In this document: positions 7,725 to 15,632 of the stretch, in pieces
Layout of the letters: the number at the start of each line of letters is the position of its first letter
Position numbering within the stretch: position 1 is the first letter of the stretch
NCBI GenBank assembly: GCA_963715625.1
Contig: OY970260.1
Coordinates: forward strand, 1,984,001 to 2,048,000
Direction: 5' to 3'
DNA: 64,000 bases
Source: VRUE01 sp963715625
GTDB lineage: Bacteria > Actinomycetota > Thermoleophilia > Solirubrobacterales > 70-9
Notes under the pieces: generated by a model
Databases searched by the model: none
The model's input: only the letters and a program-made list of their open reading frames with translations
Told to the model about the DNA's origin: nothing
Made by a program: the position numbers and the translations under genes

Positions 7725-9120
7725 ATGACCGCGTTGCCGATCGCCCATGCCCTGGCCTCGCGGCAGGACCTGCCGATTCCCGCCTGGCTGTTCGCCTGGG
7801 GCGCGTCGATCGTCCTCATCGTCTCGTTCTTCGCCCTCTCGGTCTCCTGGCGCGCGCCGAGGCTTCGAGCGGGACCGCTGGCGCCCGCTCGGCGCGCGCC
7901 TCTCGCGCATCATGCTCGGCCGCCCCGCGCAGGTGTTGTGCGGGGCGGCCGGCGTCTTCGGGCTCGGGGTCGCCGTCTACGCCGGGCTGCGCGGGACCGC
8001 GGCTCCGGACCGCAACTTCGCCCTCACCTTCGTCTTCGTCACCTGCTGGCTCGGCTTCCCGCTGTTCAGCGTCGTCTTCGGAGACGTCTTCAGGCCCTTC
8101 AACCCGTGGCGCGCGATCGGCCGCGCGGTCGGAGGGGCGTTCACGGCCGTCGCCGGCCAGCGCCCCGCTCACCTCGCATACCCCGATGCCCTCGGGCGCT
8201 GGCCGGCAGCCGTCGGCCTGCTCGCTTTCGTCTGGCTGGAGGTCGTGTACGGAACCAGCGGCGGGGTCGCGGTTGGAGTGTCGCCCCAGACCACGACAAC
8301 CGCCGCCCTCCTCTACAGCGCCTACACGCTGGCGATGATGGCGTTGTTCGGAGTCGAGAAGTGGTGTCGCACAGGGGAGGTCTTCTCGGTCTACTTCGGG
8401 ATGTTCTCCCAGCTCGGGGTGTTCGCAGCCAAGGACGGCAGGTTGGGCCGGCGCATGCCGCTGGCCGCGGCGACGCACTGGGCGACGGTCCCGGGCTCGC
8501 TGGCGGTCGTGATCGCCTCAATCGCCACGACCAGCTTCGACGGCGCCCAGGAGGGTGCCTTCAAGGGGGCGATCGAGCAGGTCTTCGACTGGCTCGCGGG
8601 GGCCGGGCTCAGCCTGACGGCGTCGCTTCGCCTCACCGACACGATCTTCCTGCTGCTCTGCTTCGCCGGCGTCGCGGTCATCTACCTGATCGGGGTGAGG
8701 GGGATGGAGACCGTTCGCGGCGCGCCCTCGTTCGCGAAGCTCCGCTCGGGGTTCGCCCATACCCTGATCCCGATCGCCTTCGCCTACCTGGTCGCCCACT
8801 ACTTCAGCCTCTTCGTCTTCCAGGAGCAGGCCCAGTTCACCTACCTGCTCTCCGACCCCCTCGGCACCGCGACGACCGACCTCTTCGGCACCGCGTCGGG
8901 AGGCATCGACTTCAACGTCCTCACGGCCAACGCGATCTGGTACGTCCAGGTGGGGGCGCTGGTGATCGGGCACGTCGTCGGCCTGACCCTCGCCCACGAC
9001 CGCGCGACTGCCTACTGGGGCGACTTTCGCCAAGCCGCGCGTTCGCAATATTGGATGCTCGCGGTTATGGTGTCCTTCACCTGTTTCGGGCTGTATCTGC
9101 TCTCGGCCGGGAATTCCTGA
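7725..9120 (+). pseudogene. Polytopic membrane protein gene with a +1 frameshift
   Basis: The ATG at 7725 (SD AAGGGG) opens ALPIAHALASRQDLPIPAWL and a first membrane helix (ASIVLIVSFFALSVSW). At about 7860 (CCGAGGCTT) the protein continues in the +1 frame as FERDRWRPLGARLSRIMLGR with about nine more hydrophobic helices to the stop at 9120. Dropping one G from the GG would give one frame of about 464 aa. I do not recognise the family beyond a multi-pass integral membrane protein; it follows a cupredoxin-like gene with the same type of lesion. Most of the sequence is intact, so a sequencing indel is likely. Confidence 0.65.
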
Positions 9121-9316
9121 GCTGGCGACCCCGCTTTTTGCGGAGAGTGGGCTGGATCCCCGCCCTGCGCACGGACTTCTACCGTTGAAAGCCCGTTCAC
9201 ATCTGGTTTACTAAGGGTGAGTCTACTCACTTTGACTCTCCCACTTCCTTGTTGTGCCGGGACCGCTGTTCGCAAGGCCAGCGGTTTCGGCACACAGGGG
9301 GGGGCATACTGACGGG

Positions 9317-9571
9317 ATGGCCTCCCTGCTCCCCCTGGCGCACGCCGGCCACTGGCTCTGGGTCCTCTACATCCCCCCACTGCTCGTAGTCCTCGCCTCG
9401 ATCGTCCGCACCAAGCTCTTGGAACGCGGGCCCCGTCGGGACGAAACCAGCTCCGGAGAGAGCAAGGGGCGGGCTGACGCTCCGTCCGCGGGTGGCACGG
9501 GGGAGGGGGGTCGAGGACGGACCGTGGCCCGCCCGCAGGCCCCCCTCCCCCGTGACAGGACCCGCGGTTGA
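9317..9571 (+). CDS. Small single-pass membrane protein
   Basis: 84 aa. After MASLLPLAHAGHWLW comes one transmembrane helix (VLYIPPLLVVLASIVRTKLL) followed by a basic, Gly/Pro-rich cytoplasmic tail. Small proteins with this AHAGHW-helix layout occur next to membrane genes in related actinobacteria; the function is unknown. The ATG at 9317 is preferred over an upstream in-frame start because the hydrophobic segment then sits normally. It is convergent with sufD, 4 bp apart. Confidence 0.65.
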   Translation: MASLLPLAHAGHWLWVLYIPPLLVVLASIVRTKLLERGPRRDETSSGESKGRADAPSAGGTGEGGRGRTVARPQAPLPRDRTRG

Positions 9572-9575
9572 AGCG

Positions 9576-10685
9576 TTAGAGGATCTCGGCGAGGCGCTTC
9601 TCCAAGGCCGCCGACACCTCGTCTCGCACCGGCCCCTCAGCAAGCCGTTCGACCAGCGACTCGAGAAACCCTTCGACGATCAGCGACTTCGCCTCAGCGG
9701 GATCGAGGCCGCGCGAGGCGAGGTAGAAGAGCTGGTCGCGGTCGATCTGGGCGACCGCCGCGGCGTGGGTGCAGCGAACGTCGTCGGCTTCGATCTCCAG
9801 CCCCGGTATCGCGTCCGCGTGGGCCTCGGTCGAGAGCAGCAGGTTGCGGCTCTCCTGGAAGGCGTCGGTCTGCTGGGCTCCCGGGTCGACCCGGATCATC
9901 CCGCGCCAGACTGCCGTCGCCCCGGCCGCGAGGACGCCGCGGAAAGCGAGGTCCGAGTTGGTGTTGGGGGCGGCGTGCTCCTGCGTGGTGTCGTAGTCGA
10001 GGTGCTGCCCGGCGCTGCCGGCGTAGCCGCCGGTCACCCGCGCCTCGGAGCCCGGTCCCGCCAGCTTGGTCTCCATCCGCACCTTGCCCCGGGCCGAGCC
10101 GAAGCCGAGGGCGGCCCAATCGAGCCGGCCGTCGCGCTCGACCTGGGCGCGCTGCGTGGCGAAGATCCAGGCGCGCTCGGAGATGTCCTGGGTGTTGACG
10201 TAGCGAAGGGTGGCTGCCTGGCCGACGCTCAGCTCGACCACCGAGTTGAGCAGCGCGTCGACGTCGTCGCCCGGCGAGGACCAGTGCTCCCACACCTCCG
10301 CCTCGGCGCCCTCCTCGAGCACCACGAGCGTGCGCCAGTTGACGGCCTGACCGCTCTCCCCGAGCGGTACCTCGATGCGGATCGGGTCGGCGACCCTGAC
10401 GCCGCGCGGCACGTGCACGAGGACGCCGTCGCGCGGGGAGGCGTCGTTGCGGGCGACGAACGGGTCCTGCCCGTCGACCAGCGCCCCGAGAGCAGCTTCG
10501 AGGAGCTCGGCGTGGGACTCGGCTGCGTCCTCCAGCGATATGACCGTCGCGCCCTCGGCCCCCTGCATCGAGGCTCCGACTGCTCCGGGCTCGTAGGCGT
10601 CGACGTCGAGGCCTGAGAGGTCGGTGAATTCCCACCCCTTCGCCTTCTGGTCGGGAAGGGGCGGCAGCGTTGCCACCTCAGCCAA
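9576..10685 (-). CDS. sufD: SUF scaffold component SufD
   Basis: 369-aa SufB/SufD-family protein that partners SufB and SufC in the SufBC2D scaffold assembling Fe-S clusters in the cytosol. The N-terminus has the family helix-strand (KGWEFTDLSGLDVDAYE); the middle is the right-handed beta-helix with GQHLDYDTTQEHAAPNTNSD and FRGVLAAGATAVWRGMIRVD; the C-terminal helical part reads DQLFYLASRGLDPAEAKSLI. The divergent N-terminus and its place after sufB favour SufD over a second SufB. It overlaps sufB by 8 bp. Confidence 0.95.
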   Translation of the reverse strand: MAEVATLPPLPDQKAKGWEFTDLSGLDVDAYEPGAVGASMQGAEGATVISLEDAAESHAELLEAALGALVDGQDPFVARNDASPRDGVLVHVPRGVRVADPIRIEVPLGESGQAVNWRTLVVLEEGAEAEVWEHWSSPGDDVDALLNSVVELSVGQAATLRYVNTQDISERAWIFATQRAQVERDGRLDWAALGFGSARGKVRMETKLAGPGSEARVTGGYAGSAGQHLDYDTTQEHAAPNTNSDLAFRGVLAAGATAVWRGMIRVDPGAQQTDAFQESRNLLLSTEAHADAIPGLEIEADDVRCTHAAAVAQIDRDQLFYLASRGLDPAEAKSLIVEGFLESLVERLAEGPVRDEVSAALEKRLAEIL

Positions 10686-12111
10686 TGCTTCCCTCCATCT
10701 GCAGCTCGATCAGCCGGTTGAGCTCGACCGCGTACTCCATCGGCAGCTCCTTGGTGACCGGCTCGATGAAGCCGTTGACGATCATCTTCGAGGCCTCCTC
10801 CTCGTCGAGGCCGCGGCTCTGCAGGTAGAAGAGCTGCTCGTCGCCGATCTTCGAGACCGTGGCCTCGTGGCCGACGTCGGCGTCGTTCTCGTCGATGCGG
10901 ATCGTCGGGTAGGTGTCCGAGCGCGAGTCCTCGTCGAGCAGCAGCGCGTCGCAGACGACCTTGGAGCGCGCCTCGGTCGCCCCGTCGGCGATCTCGAGCA
11001 GGCCGCGGTAGGTGGCTCGCCCGCCGTCCTTGGAGATCGACTTGGAGAAGATCGAGGAGGAGGTGCGCGGGGCGCCGTGGATGATCTTGCCGCCGGCGTC
11101 CTGGTGCTGGCCGTCGCCGGCGAAGGCGATCGAGAGGATCTCGCCGTGGGCTTCGGGCCCGAGCAGGTAGATCGAGGGGTACTTCATCGTCAGCTTCGAG
11201 CCGAGGTTGCAGTCGACCCACTCCATCGTCGCCTTCTCCTGCGCGACGGCGCGCTTGGTGACCAGGTTGTAGACGTTCTGCGACCAGTTCTGCACGGTCG
11301 TGTAGCGCACCCGCGAGCTCGGCTTGCAGACGATCTCGACCACCGCGGAGTGCAGCGAATCGGTCGAATAAACTGGAGCGGTGCAGCCCTCAATGTAGTG
11401 GACATCGGCGCCCTCCTCGCAGATGATCAGCGTGCGCTCGAACTGGCCCATGTTCTCGGTGTTGATCCGGAAGTAGGCCTGCAGCGGCATCTCCACCTTG
11501 ACCCCGGCCGGGACGTAGACGAAGGAGCCGCCGGACCAGACCGCCGAGTTGAGCGCCGCCAGCTTGTTGTCGTTGGGCGGGATCACCGTCGCCCAGTATT
11601 CGCGCACCAGGTCCTCGTGCTCGCGCAGCGCCGTGTCCATGTCGGTGAAGATCACGCCCTGGGCCTCGAGCTTCTCGTTGACCTGGTGGTAGACGACCTC
11701 ACTCTCATACTGCGCGCCGACCCCGGAGAGGAATTTGCGCTCCGCCTCGGGGATGCCGAGCCGGTCGAAGGTGTTCTTGATGTCCTCGGGGACCTCGCTC
11801 CAGTCGCGGCTGTTCTTTTCGGAGGCGCGGACGAAGTAGTGGATGTCGTCGAAGTCGATCTGGGCGAGGTTGCCGCCCCAGCTCGGGATCGGGCGCGAGT
11901 AGAAGTGCTCCAGCGCCTTGAGGCGGAAGTCGCGCATCCACTGCGGCTCGTCCTTGTACTCGGAGATCGATTCGACCACCTCGCGGCTGAGGCCCTTCGG
12001 CGCCTTGTAGGCGTATCCGGTCTCGGAGTCGTGAAAGCCGAACTTCTCCTTGTAGTCGGCGTTGATGCCGGCGAGCTCTCTCTTCTCCGCTGCGACCTCA
12101 GGTGTAGCCAT
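10678..12111 (-). CDS. sufB: SUF scaffold component SufB
   Basis: 477-aa SufB, the core scaffold that receives sulfur from SufSU and iron to build the nascent cluster. Typical segments are FHDSETGYAYKAPKGLSREV, MRDFRLKALEHFYSRPIPSW, the cysteine-bearing EGCTAPVYSTDSLHSAVVEI (the catalytic Cys region), and the C-terminal DEQLFYLQSRGLDEEEASKM. The length is standard. It lies between the Rieske gene (6 bp upstream) and sufD (8-bp overlap), forming a Rieske-sufB-sufD unit separate from rrf2-sufC-sufS. Confidence 0.97.
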   Translation of the reverse strand: MATPEVAAEKRELAGINADYKEKFGFHDSETGYAYKAPKGLSREVVESISEYKDEPQWMRDFRLKALEHFYSRPIPSWGGNLAQIDFDDIHYFVRASEKNSRDWSEVPEDIKNTFDRLGIPEAERKFLSGVGAQYESEVVYHQVNEKLEAQGVIFTDMDTALREHEDLVREYWATVIPPNDNKLAALNSAVWSGGSFVYVPAGVKVEMPLQAYFRINTENMGQFERTLIICEEGADVHYIEGCTAPVYSTDSLHSAVVEIVCKPSSRVRYTTVQNWSQNVYNLVTKRAVAQEKATMEWVDCNLGSKLTMKYPSIYLLGPEAHGEILSIAFAGDGQHQDAGGKIIHGAPRTSSSIFSKSISKDGGRATYRGLLEIADGATEARSKVVCDALLLDEDSRSDTYPTIRIDENDADVGHEATVSKIGDEQLFYLQSRGLDEEEASKMIVNGFIEPVTKELPMEYAVELNRLIELQMEGSIG

Positions 12112-12117
12112 GTCTGA

Positions 12118-12447
12118 TCAGACCTCCAGGGTGATCGTGTCGTCCACGACGGCTGTCGCGAACGTCTGCACCGGGGCGAAAGCCGGGAGCGTCTTCGGCC
12201 TGCCGGTGCTCAGGTCGAAGAGGGAGCCGTGGCGCGGGCACTCGACCGTGCACGTCGCCGGGTCGAACTCCCCCTCGGCGAGCGGCCCGTCGTCATGGGA
12301 GCAGCGGTCCTCGATCGCGTAGAGGGCACCCTCGCAGTTGAAGACGCCGATCTGGCGGCCGTCGTGCTCGACCAACCGCATCGTCCCAGGCGGCAGCTCG
12401 GCCGCCGGGCAGACGCTGATCGTGGTTGTGGTTGTGCCGTCCGTCAC
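12118..12447 (-). CDS. Rieske-type [2Fe-2S] protein of the SUF unit
   Basis: 109-aa single-domain Rieske ferredoxin. Cluster ligands are visible as CSH (EDRCSHDDGPL) and CxxH (VECPRHGSLFD), the two-Cys two-His Rieske pattern. The protein resembles the small ferredoxin components of dioxygenases, but its position directly ahead of sufB suggests an electron-transfer or cluster-accepting role in Fe-S assembly. The GTG start at 12447 has an AGGA ribosome site 7 bases upstream. An upstream GTG at 12501 would add 18 unlikely residues. Confidence 0.88.
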   Translation of the reverse strand: MTDGTTTTTISVCPAAELPPGTMRLVEHDGRQIGVFNCEGALYAIEDRCSHDDGPLAEGEFDPATCTVECPRHGSLFDLSTGRPKTLPAFAPVQTFATAVVDDTITLEV

Positions 12448-12475
12448 GTTATTCCTAGTTAGCAGGTCGGATTTT
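12448..12475 (-). promoter_or_regulatory. Possible degenerate IscR-like site at the Rieske-sufBD promoter
   Basis: On the minus strand this region contains CCGACCTGCT followed by AACTAGGAATAAC, resembling the better site in front of rrf2 (CCGACTGCTTCAGTAGGA) with one inserted and one missing base. A TAAAAT that could serve as a -10 element lies at 12471-12476. Control by the Rrf2 protein of this window is inferred from similarity only. Confidence 0.35.
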
Positions 12476-12514
12476 AGCGACCTGAGAGGATCGCAGGCCA
12501 CGACCCCCCGCGAA

Positions 12515-12557
12515 CTGCATCAACTTCTCCCTCTACCAGGAGGAGAAGTTGATGCAG
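12515..12557. repeat. 16-bp perfect inverted repeat between divergent genes
   Basis: CTGCATCAACTTCTCC at 12515-12530 pairs perfectly with GGAGAAGTTGATGCAG at 12542-12557 around an 11-nt loop. It lies between the starts of the Rieske gene and the VOC gene, so it is not a normal terminator. Because it is palindromic, each strand carries GGAG...ATG: on the plus strand this is the start region of the VOC gene; on the minus strand it could start a 21-codon leader peptide ahead of the Rieske gene. Confidence 0.7.
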
Positions 12558-13373
12558 CTCGCTCGACGATTGGAGATGAGCATGAGCGAGAGGACGAGTT
12601 ACGTGCCGGGCACCCCTTGTTGGGTCGACCTCGGCACACCCGATATCGAGGCCGCGGCCCAGTTCTACGGCAGCCTCTTCGGCTGGAGCGTCGAAGAGGG
12701 TGAGAACGCCGAGCAGACAGGCGGCTATCGGCAGGCGATGCTGCGCGGCAAGCCCGTTGCCGGCGCGATGCCGCTGATGCAGGAGGGCCAGCCGCCGGCC
12801 TGGTCGAGCTACGTCTCGGTCGAGGACGCCGACGCCACCGCGGCCAGGGTCCGCGAGGCCGGCGGCAGCGTGCTCGCCGAGCCGATGGACGTGATGGAGC
12901 TCGGTCGCATGGCGGTCTTCGCCGACCCGACCGGCGCCGTCTTCGGCATCTGGCAACCGGGCACGTTCATCGGCGCGGAAGTCGTCAACGAGCCGAGCGC
13001 GCTCGTCTGGAACGAGCTCAACACCCGCGACGTTGCCGCCGCCAAGGAGTTCTACGGCGCCGTCTTCGGCTGGGGCTTCGAAGGCATGGAGGTCGAGAAC
13101 GTCGGCACCTACACGAGCGTCAAGGCCGGCGAGGACACGGTCGGCGGCATGCTCGACATCACCGGCCGCGTTCCCGACGAGGTGCCGGCCAGCTGGCTCG
13201 CCTACTTCGCGGTCGAGGACACCGACGCCACCCTGGAGAAGCTGAAGGAGCTGGGCGGCAGCGTCAACATGGAGCCCTTCGACATCATCGCCGGCCGCAT
13301 CGCCGTGGTCAGCGACCCCTTCGGCGCCGTCTTCGCCGTGATCAAGCCCAACCCGATGGAAGGGACCGCCTAA
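12552..13373 (+). CDS. Two-domain VOC/glyoxalase-fold protein
   Basis: 273 aa with two tandem VOC (glyoxalase/bleomycin-resistance fold) domains, residues about 15-140 and 150-270. Each opens with a similar segment (CWVDLGTPDIEAAAQFYGSL and VWNELNTRDVAAAKEFYGAV, then FGWGFE) and ends with ADPTGAVFGIWQP or SDPFGAVFAVIKP. The fold usually binds a metal and small organic substrates; the specific reaction is not evident. The ATG at 12552 has a perfect AGGAGG 8 bases upstream; an ATG at 12582 with GGAG is an alternative. It is transcribed against the SUF genes and separates sufU from the Rieske gene. Confidence 0.88.
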   Translation: MQLARRLEMSMSERTSYVPGTPCWVDLGTPDIEAAAQFYGSLFGWSVEEGENAEQTGGYRQAMLRGKPVAGAMPLMQEGQPPAWSSYVSVEDADATAARVREAGGSVLAEPMDVMELGRMAVFADPTGAVFGIWQPGTFIGAEVVNEPSALVWNELNTRDVAAAKEFYGAVFGWGFEGMEVENVGTYTSVKAGEDTVGGMLDITGRVPDEVPASWLAYFAVEDTDATLEKLKELGGSVNMEPFDIIAGRIAVVSDPFGAVFAVIKPNPMEGTA

Positions 13374-13377
13374 GCGC

Positions 13378-13424
13378 TTCCGGTGCGCCTTATGTTGCCA
13401 TGGATGGCATAAGGCGCACCGGAA
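13378..13424. repeat. Intergenic palindromic repeat, copy 2 (bidirectional terminator-like)
   Basis: TTCCGGTGCGCCTTATG at 13378-13394 pairs perfectly over 17 bp with its reverse complement at 13408-13424; the 13-nt loop contains a further TGCCA/TGGCA pair. It lies between two convergent stops (VOC gene at 13373, sufU at 13432), where it could end transcription from both sides. It lacks a T-tract. Same family as the elements at 7668 and 20318. Confidence 0.85.
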
Positions 13425-13431
13425 CGGGCTC

Positions 13432-13794
13432 TCATATCTCTGCGGCCTCGGCCGGGTCGCCGGCCTCGCCCTCGTCCTCCCATTCGGCCGGCTGGCCGAG
13501 GCTGGCGCTCTTGACGACCTTCAGCCCGAGCATCGCGCACTTCATCCGCGTCGCCGAGATCTCGATCCCGAGCAGGTCGAGGACGAACTCCTTGGGCAGC
13601 CGCAGCAGCTCCTCGCGCGTCTTGCCCGCCAGCTCGTCGGTGAGCAGCGAGGTCGCCGCGGTCGAGATCGCGCACCCCTTGCCCTCGAAGGCGACCTCGG
13701 CCACCCGGCCCTCCTCGTCGAGCCGGATCGTCACGCGCTGCTCGTCGCCGCAGAACGGGTTGGTGTCCTCGAACTCGAGGTCGGGCTGCTCCAA
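13432..13794 (-). CDS. sufU: SufU-type Fe-S scaffold/sulfurtransferase, 5' end disturbed
   Basis: IscU-like SufU, the Zn-dependent partner that takes sulfur from SufS. Ligand cysteines are visible: NPFCGDEQ, GKGCAIS and RMKCAML. The first available start is a TTG at 13794 (120 aa), but the same frame is open upstream to a TAG at 13867 and encodes the conserved SufU N-terminus (FIDELYRDQILEHYKRPHNF) with no ATG, GTG or TTG; where a Met is expected there is ATC (13855-13857). The frame ends against foreign, AT-rich DNA that separates it from sufS. Either a non-standard start is used, or the native start was lost in the insertion. Confidence 0.88.
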   Translation of the reverse strand: MEQPDLEFEDTNPFCGDEQRVTIRLDEEGRVAEVAFEGKGCAISTAATSLLTDELAGKTREELLRLPKEFVLDLLGIEISATRMKCAMLGLKVVKSASLGQPAEWEDEGEAGDPAEAAEI

Positions 13795-13973
13795 GCGGCC
13801 GAAGTTGTGCGGCCGCTTGTAGTGCTCGAGGATCTGGTCCCGGTAGAGCTCGTCGATGAAGCGAGGCTAGCGAATGAGAGGTCAGGGGCCTGTTCGGCCG
13901 GAATATGACGATCCTAGATCAGCACTTTGCATCAAGCATTCCAGGATAATTAAAGATTAATGGCCACGAAAGT

Positions 13974-15539
13974 GTAAGCGTTCAGTCGGGTAGGGGGACA
14001 TAACCGCTGCCTGGCGAATCCCTTTGGCGTGGAGCGCGCCGAGGCCGAGGCGATCTATGACCAGGGTCGCGAGACCGTTGTCGCGGTGCTGCTCCGGATG
14101 GACGAACAGATCCAGCAGCTGACCAAGCAGGTCGCCGAGCAGGCCGCCAAACACGAGAAGCGGATCGCCGAGCTGGAGCGGCGCCTCAACCGCAACTCGC
14201 AGAACTCTTCTGTGCCGCCCAGCCAGGACCCGCCAGGCGCCCCGCAGCGCAAGCGGCCCGATCCCTCCGGGCGCTCGCAGGGCGCTCAGCCCGGGCACCG
14301 GGGCAAGGGGCGAAAGCTGTTGCCGGCGGAGGCCGTCGATCGGGTGGTGGACCATCGCCCGCAGCGCTGCGGCTGCGGGCACCGCTTCGAGGAGGGCAAT
14401 GCCGAGGGGGTGGGCACACCGGCCCGCCACCAGGTCACAGAGCTGCCCGAGATCGCCGTCGAAGTCACCGAGCATCGCCTGCATCGCCACCGCTGCCCGG
14501 ACTGCGGGAAGGCGACCCGCGCCGAGTTGCCGGCTGATGTGCCCGCCGGCGCCTTCGGGCCTCGCCTCGAAGCCGCGGTGGCGACACTTGCGGTGAGGAA
14601 CCGCGTCTCCCGGCGCGACACGGTCGAGCTGGCCGCAGAGCTGTTCGGCGCAAGGCTCGCGAGCGGCACGGTGGACGCGATCCTCGCCCGCGCCGGGCAG
14701 GCGCTGGCCGAGCCCTACGAGGACCTGCTTGCCCAGGTTCGCAGCGCGCCGGCGCTGAACGTCGATGAGACAGGCTGGAAGCTGCGCGGCGCCAAGCGCG
14801 CCCTGTGGGGCGCCGTCATCCCCACGGCAGCCGTCTTCCGCATCGCCCCCGACCGCCACGAGCGTGAGGTGGCGGCCCTGCTCGGCGAGGACTTTTGCGG
14901 CATCGTCGGCTCCGATCGCTGGTGGGCCTACCGGGGCTTTGACCCCGCCAAGCGCCAGGTCTGCTGGTCGCACCTGATCAGGGATTTCACCGCCCACTCC
15001 GAAGGCCTCGCCGCCCAGAAGGAGTTCGGGGAAGCGGGCCTTGAGATCGCCCGGCGCTTGTTCTCGGCCTGGGAGGACTTCCAAGGGCACGGCGACCGCC
15101 GCCGGTTGAAGCGAGAGGTGGCTCCACTTCGGCGAGAGCTGAAGGCGCTACTCAAGCGTGGCTCGGTGGGCCGCCCCAACAAGCTCACCTGGGGCATCTC
15201 CAAGAACCTGCTCAAGGTCTGGCCGGCGCTTTGGACCTTCGTCGAGGTCGATGGCGTGGAGCCGACCAACAACGTCGCCGAGCGCGCCCTGCGCGGCCCG
15301 GTCATTTACCGCAAGCTCTCGCTCGGCAGCCAGTCCGAACGGGGCGAGCGCACGACCCAGAGGTTGCTCTCCGCCTCAGTCACATGCCGGCTGCAGAGCC
15401 GCTCGCTCTTCGCCTATCTGGCCGACGTGCTCAGCGCTCGGGTTCGCGGCGATCCCGCTCCCCTGCTTGCCTGAGGCCACAGCTCCCCGCCGGTCATCGC
15501 CGAGGTCGCGCCCGCGTAAACGGGGAACTGAACGCTTAC
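13974..15539 (+). mobile_element. Intact IS66-family insertion sequence (single-ORF type)
   Basis: 1566-bp element with 13-bp perfect terminal repeats (GTAAGCGTTCAGT at 13974-13986 and inverted at 15527-15539) and one transposase gene. It is flanked by an 8-bp target duplication ACGAAAGT at 13966-13973 and 15540-15547. Both the repeat start and the 8-bp duplication are IS66 hallmarks. There are no tnpA/tnpB accessory ORFs, as in the ISBst12-like subgroup. The perfect duplication suggests recent insertion. Confidence 0.95.
14029..15474 (+). CDS. IS66-family transposase (TnpC type)
   Basis: 481-aa DDE transposase. Residues about 20-70 form a coiled coil with the Asn/Pro-rich IS66 segment (LNRNSQNSSVPPSQDPPG), then a zinc finger (CGCGHRF ... 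HRCPDCGKA). The catalytic acids are visible in LNVDETGWK, VGSDRWWAYRG and EPTNNVAERALR. The C-terminus carries the IS66 C-terminal domain (RLQSRSLFAYLADVLSA). The start is a GTG. It appears intact and should be active. Confidence 0.95.
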   Translation: MERAEAEAIYDQGRETVVAVLLRMDEQIQQLTKQVAEQAAKHEKRIAELERRLNRNSQNSSVPPSQDPPGAPQRKRPDPSGRSQGAQPGHRGKGRKLLPAEAVDRVVDHRPQRCGCGHRFEEGNAEGVGTPARHQVTELPEIAVEVTEHRLHRHRCPDCGKATRAELPADVPAGAFGPRLEAAVATLAVRNRVSRRDTVELAAELFGARLASGTVDAILARAGQALAEPYEDLLAQVRSAPALNVDETGWKLRGAKRALWGAVIPTAAVFRIAPDRHEREVAALLGEDFCGIVGSDRWWAYRGFDPAKRQVCWSHLIRDFTAHSEGLAAQKEFGEAGLEIARRLFSAWEDFQGHGDRRRLKREVAPLRRELKALLKRGSVGRPNKLTWGISKNLLKVWPALWTFVEVDGVEPTNNVAERALRGPVIYRKLSLGSQSERGERTTQRLLSASVTCRLQSRSLFAYLADVLSARVRGDPAPLLA

Positions 15540-15593
15540 ACGAAAGTGAAGATTTGCAGGGGAAAATTGCTCAAGGATTCGATGCACTGTCAA

Positions 15594-15625
15594 AGCATCT
15601 AAAATTTTAATGCTCTTGGTATGAT
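15594..15625 (+). promoter_or_regulatory. Palindrome and -10 element of the AlbA_2 gene
   Basis: AGCAT-C-TAAAATTTTA-ATGCT (15594-15614) is a near-perfect 21-bp palindrome in AT-rich sequence. It is followed by TATGAT at 15620-15625 and, 7 bases later, the ATG of the gene. A transcript from this -10 would be leaderless. The palindrome covers the -35/spacer region, so it is a good operator candidate, perhaps for autoregulation by the winged-helix end of the AlbA_2 protein. Confidence 0.55.
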
Positions 15626-15632
15626 GCTTCCC

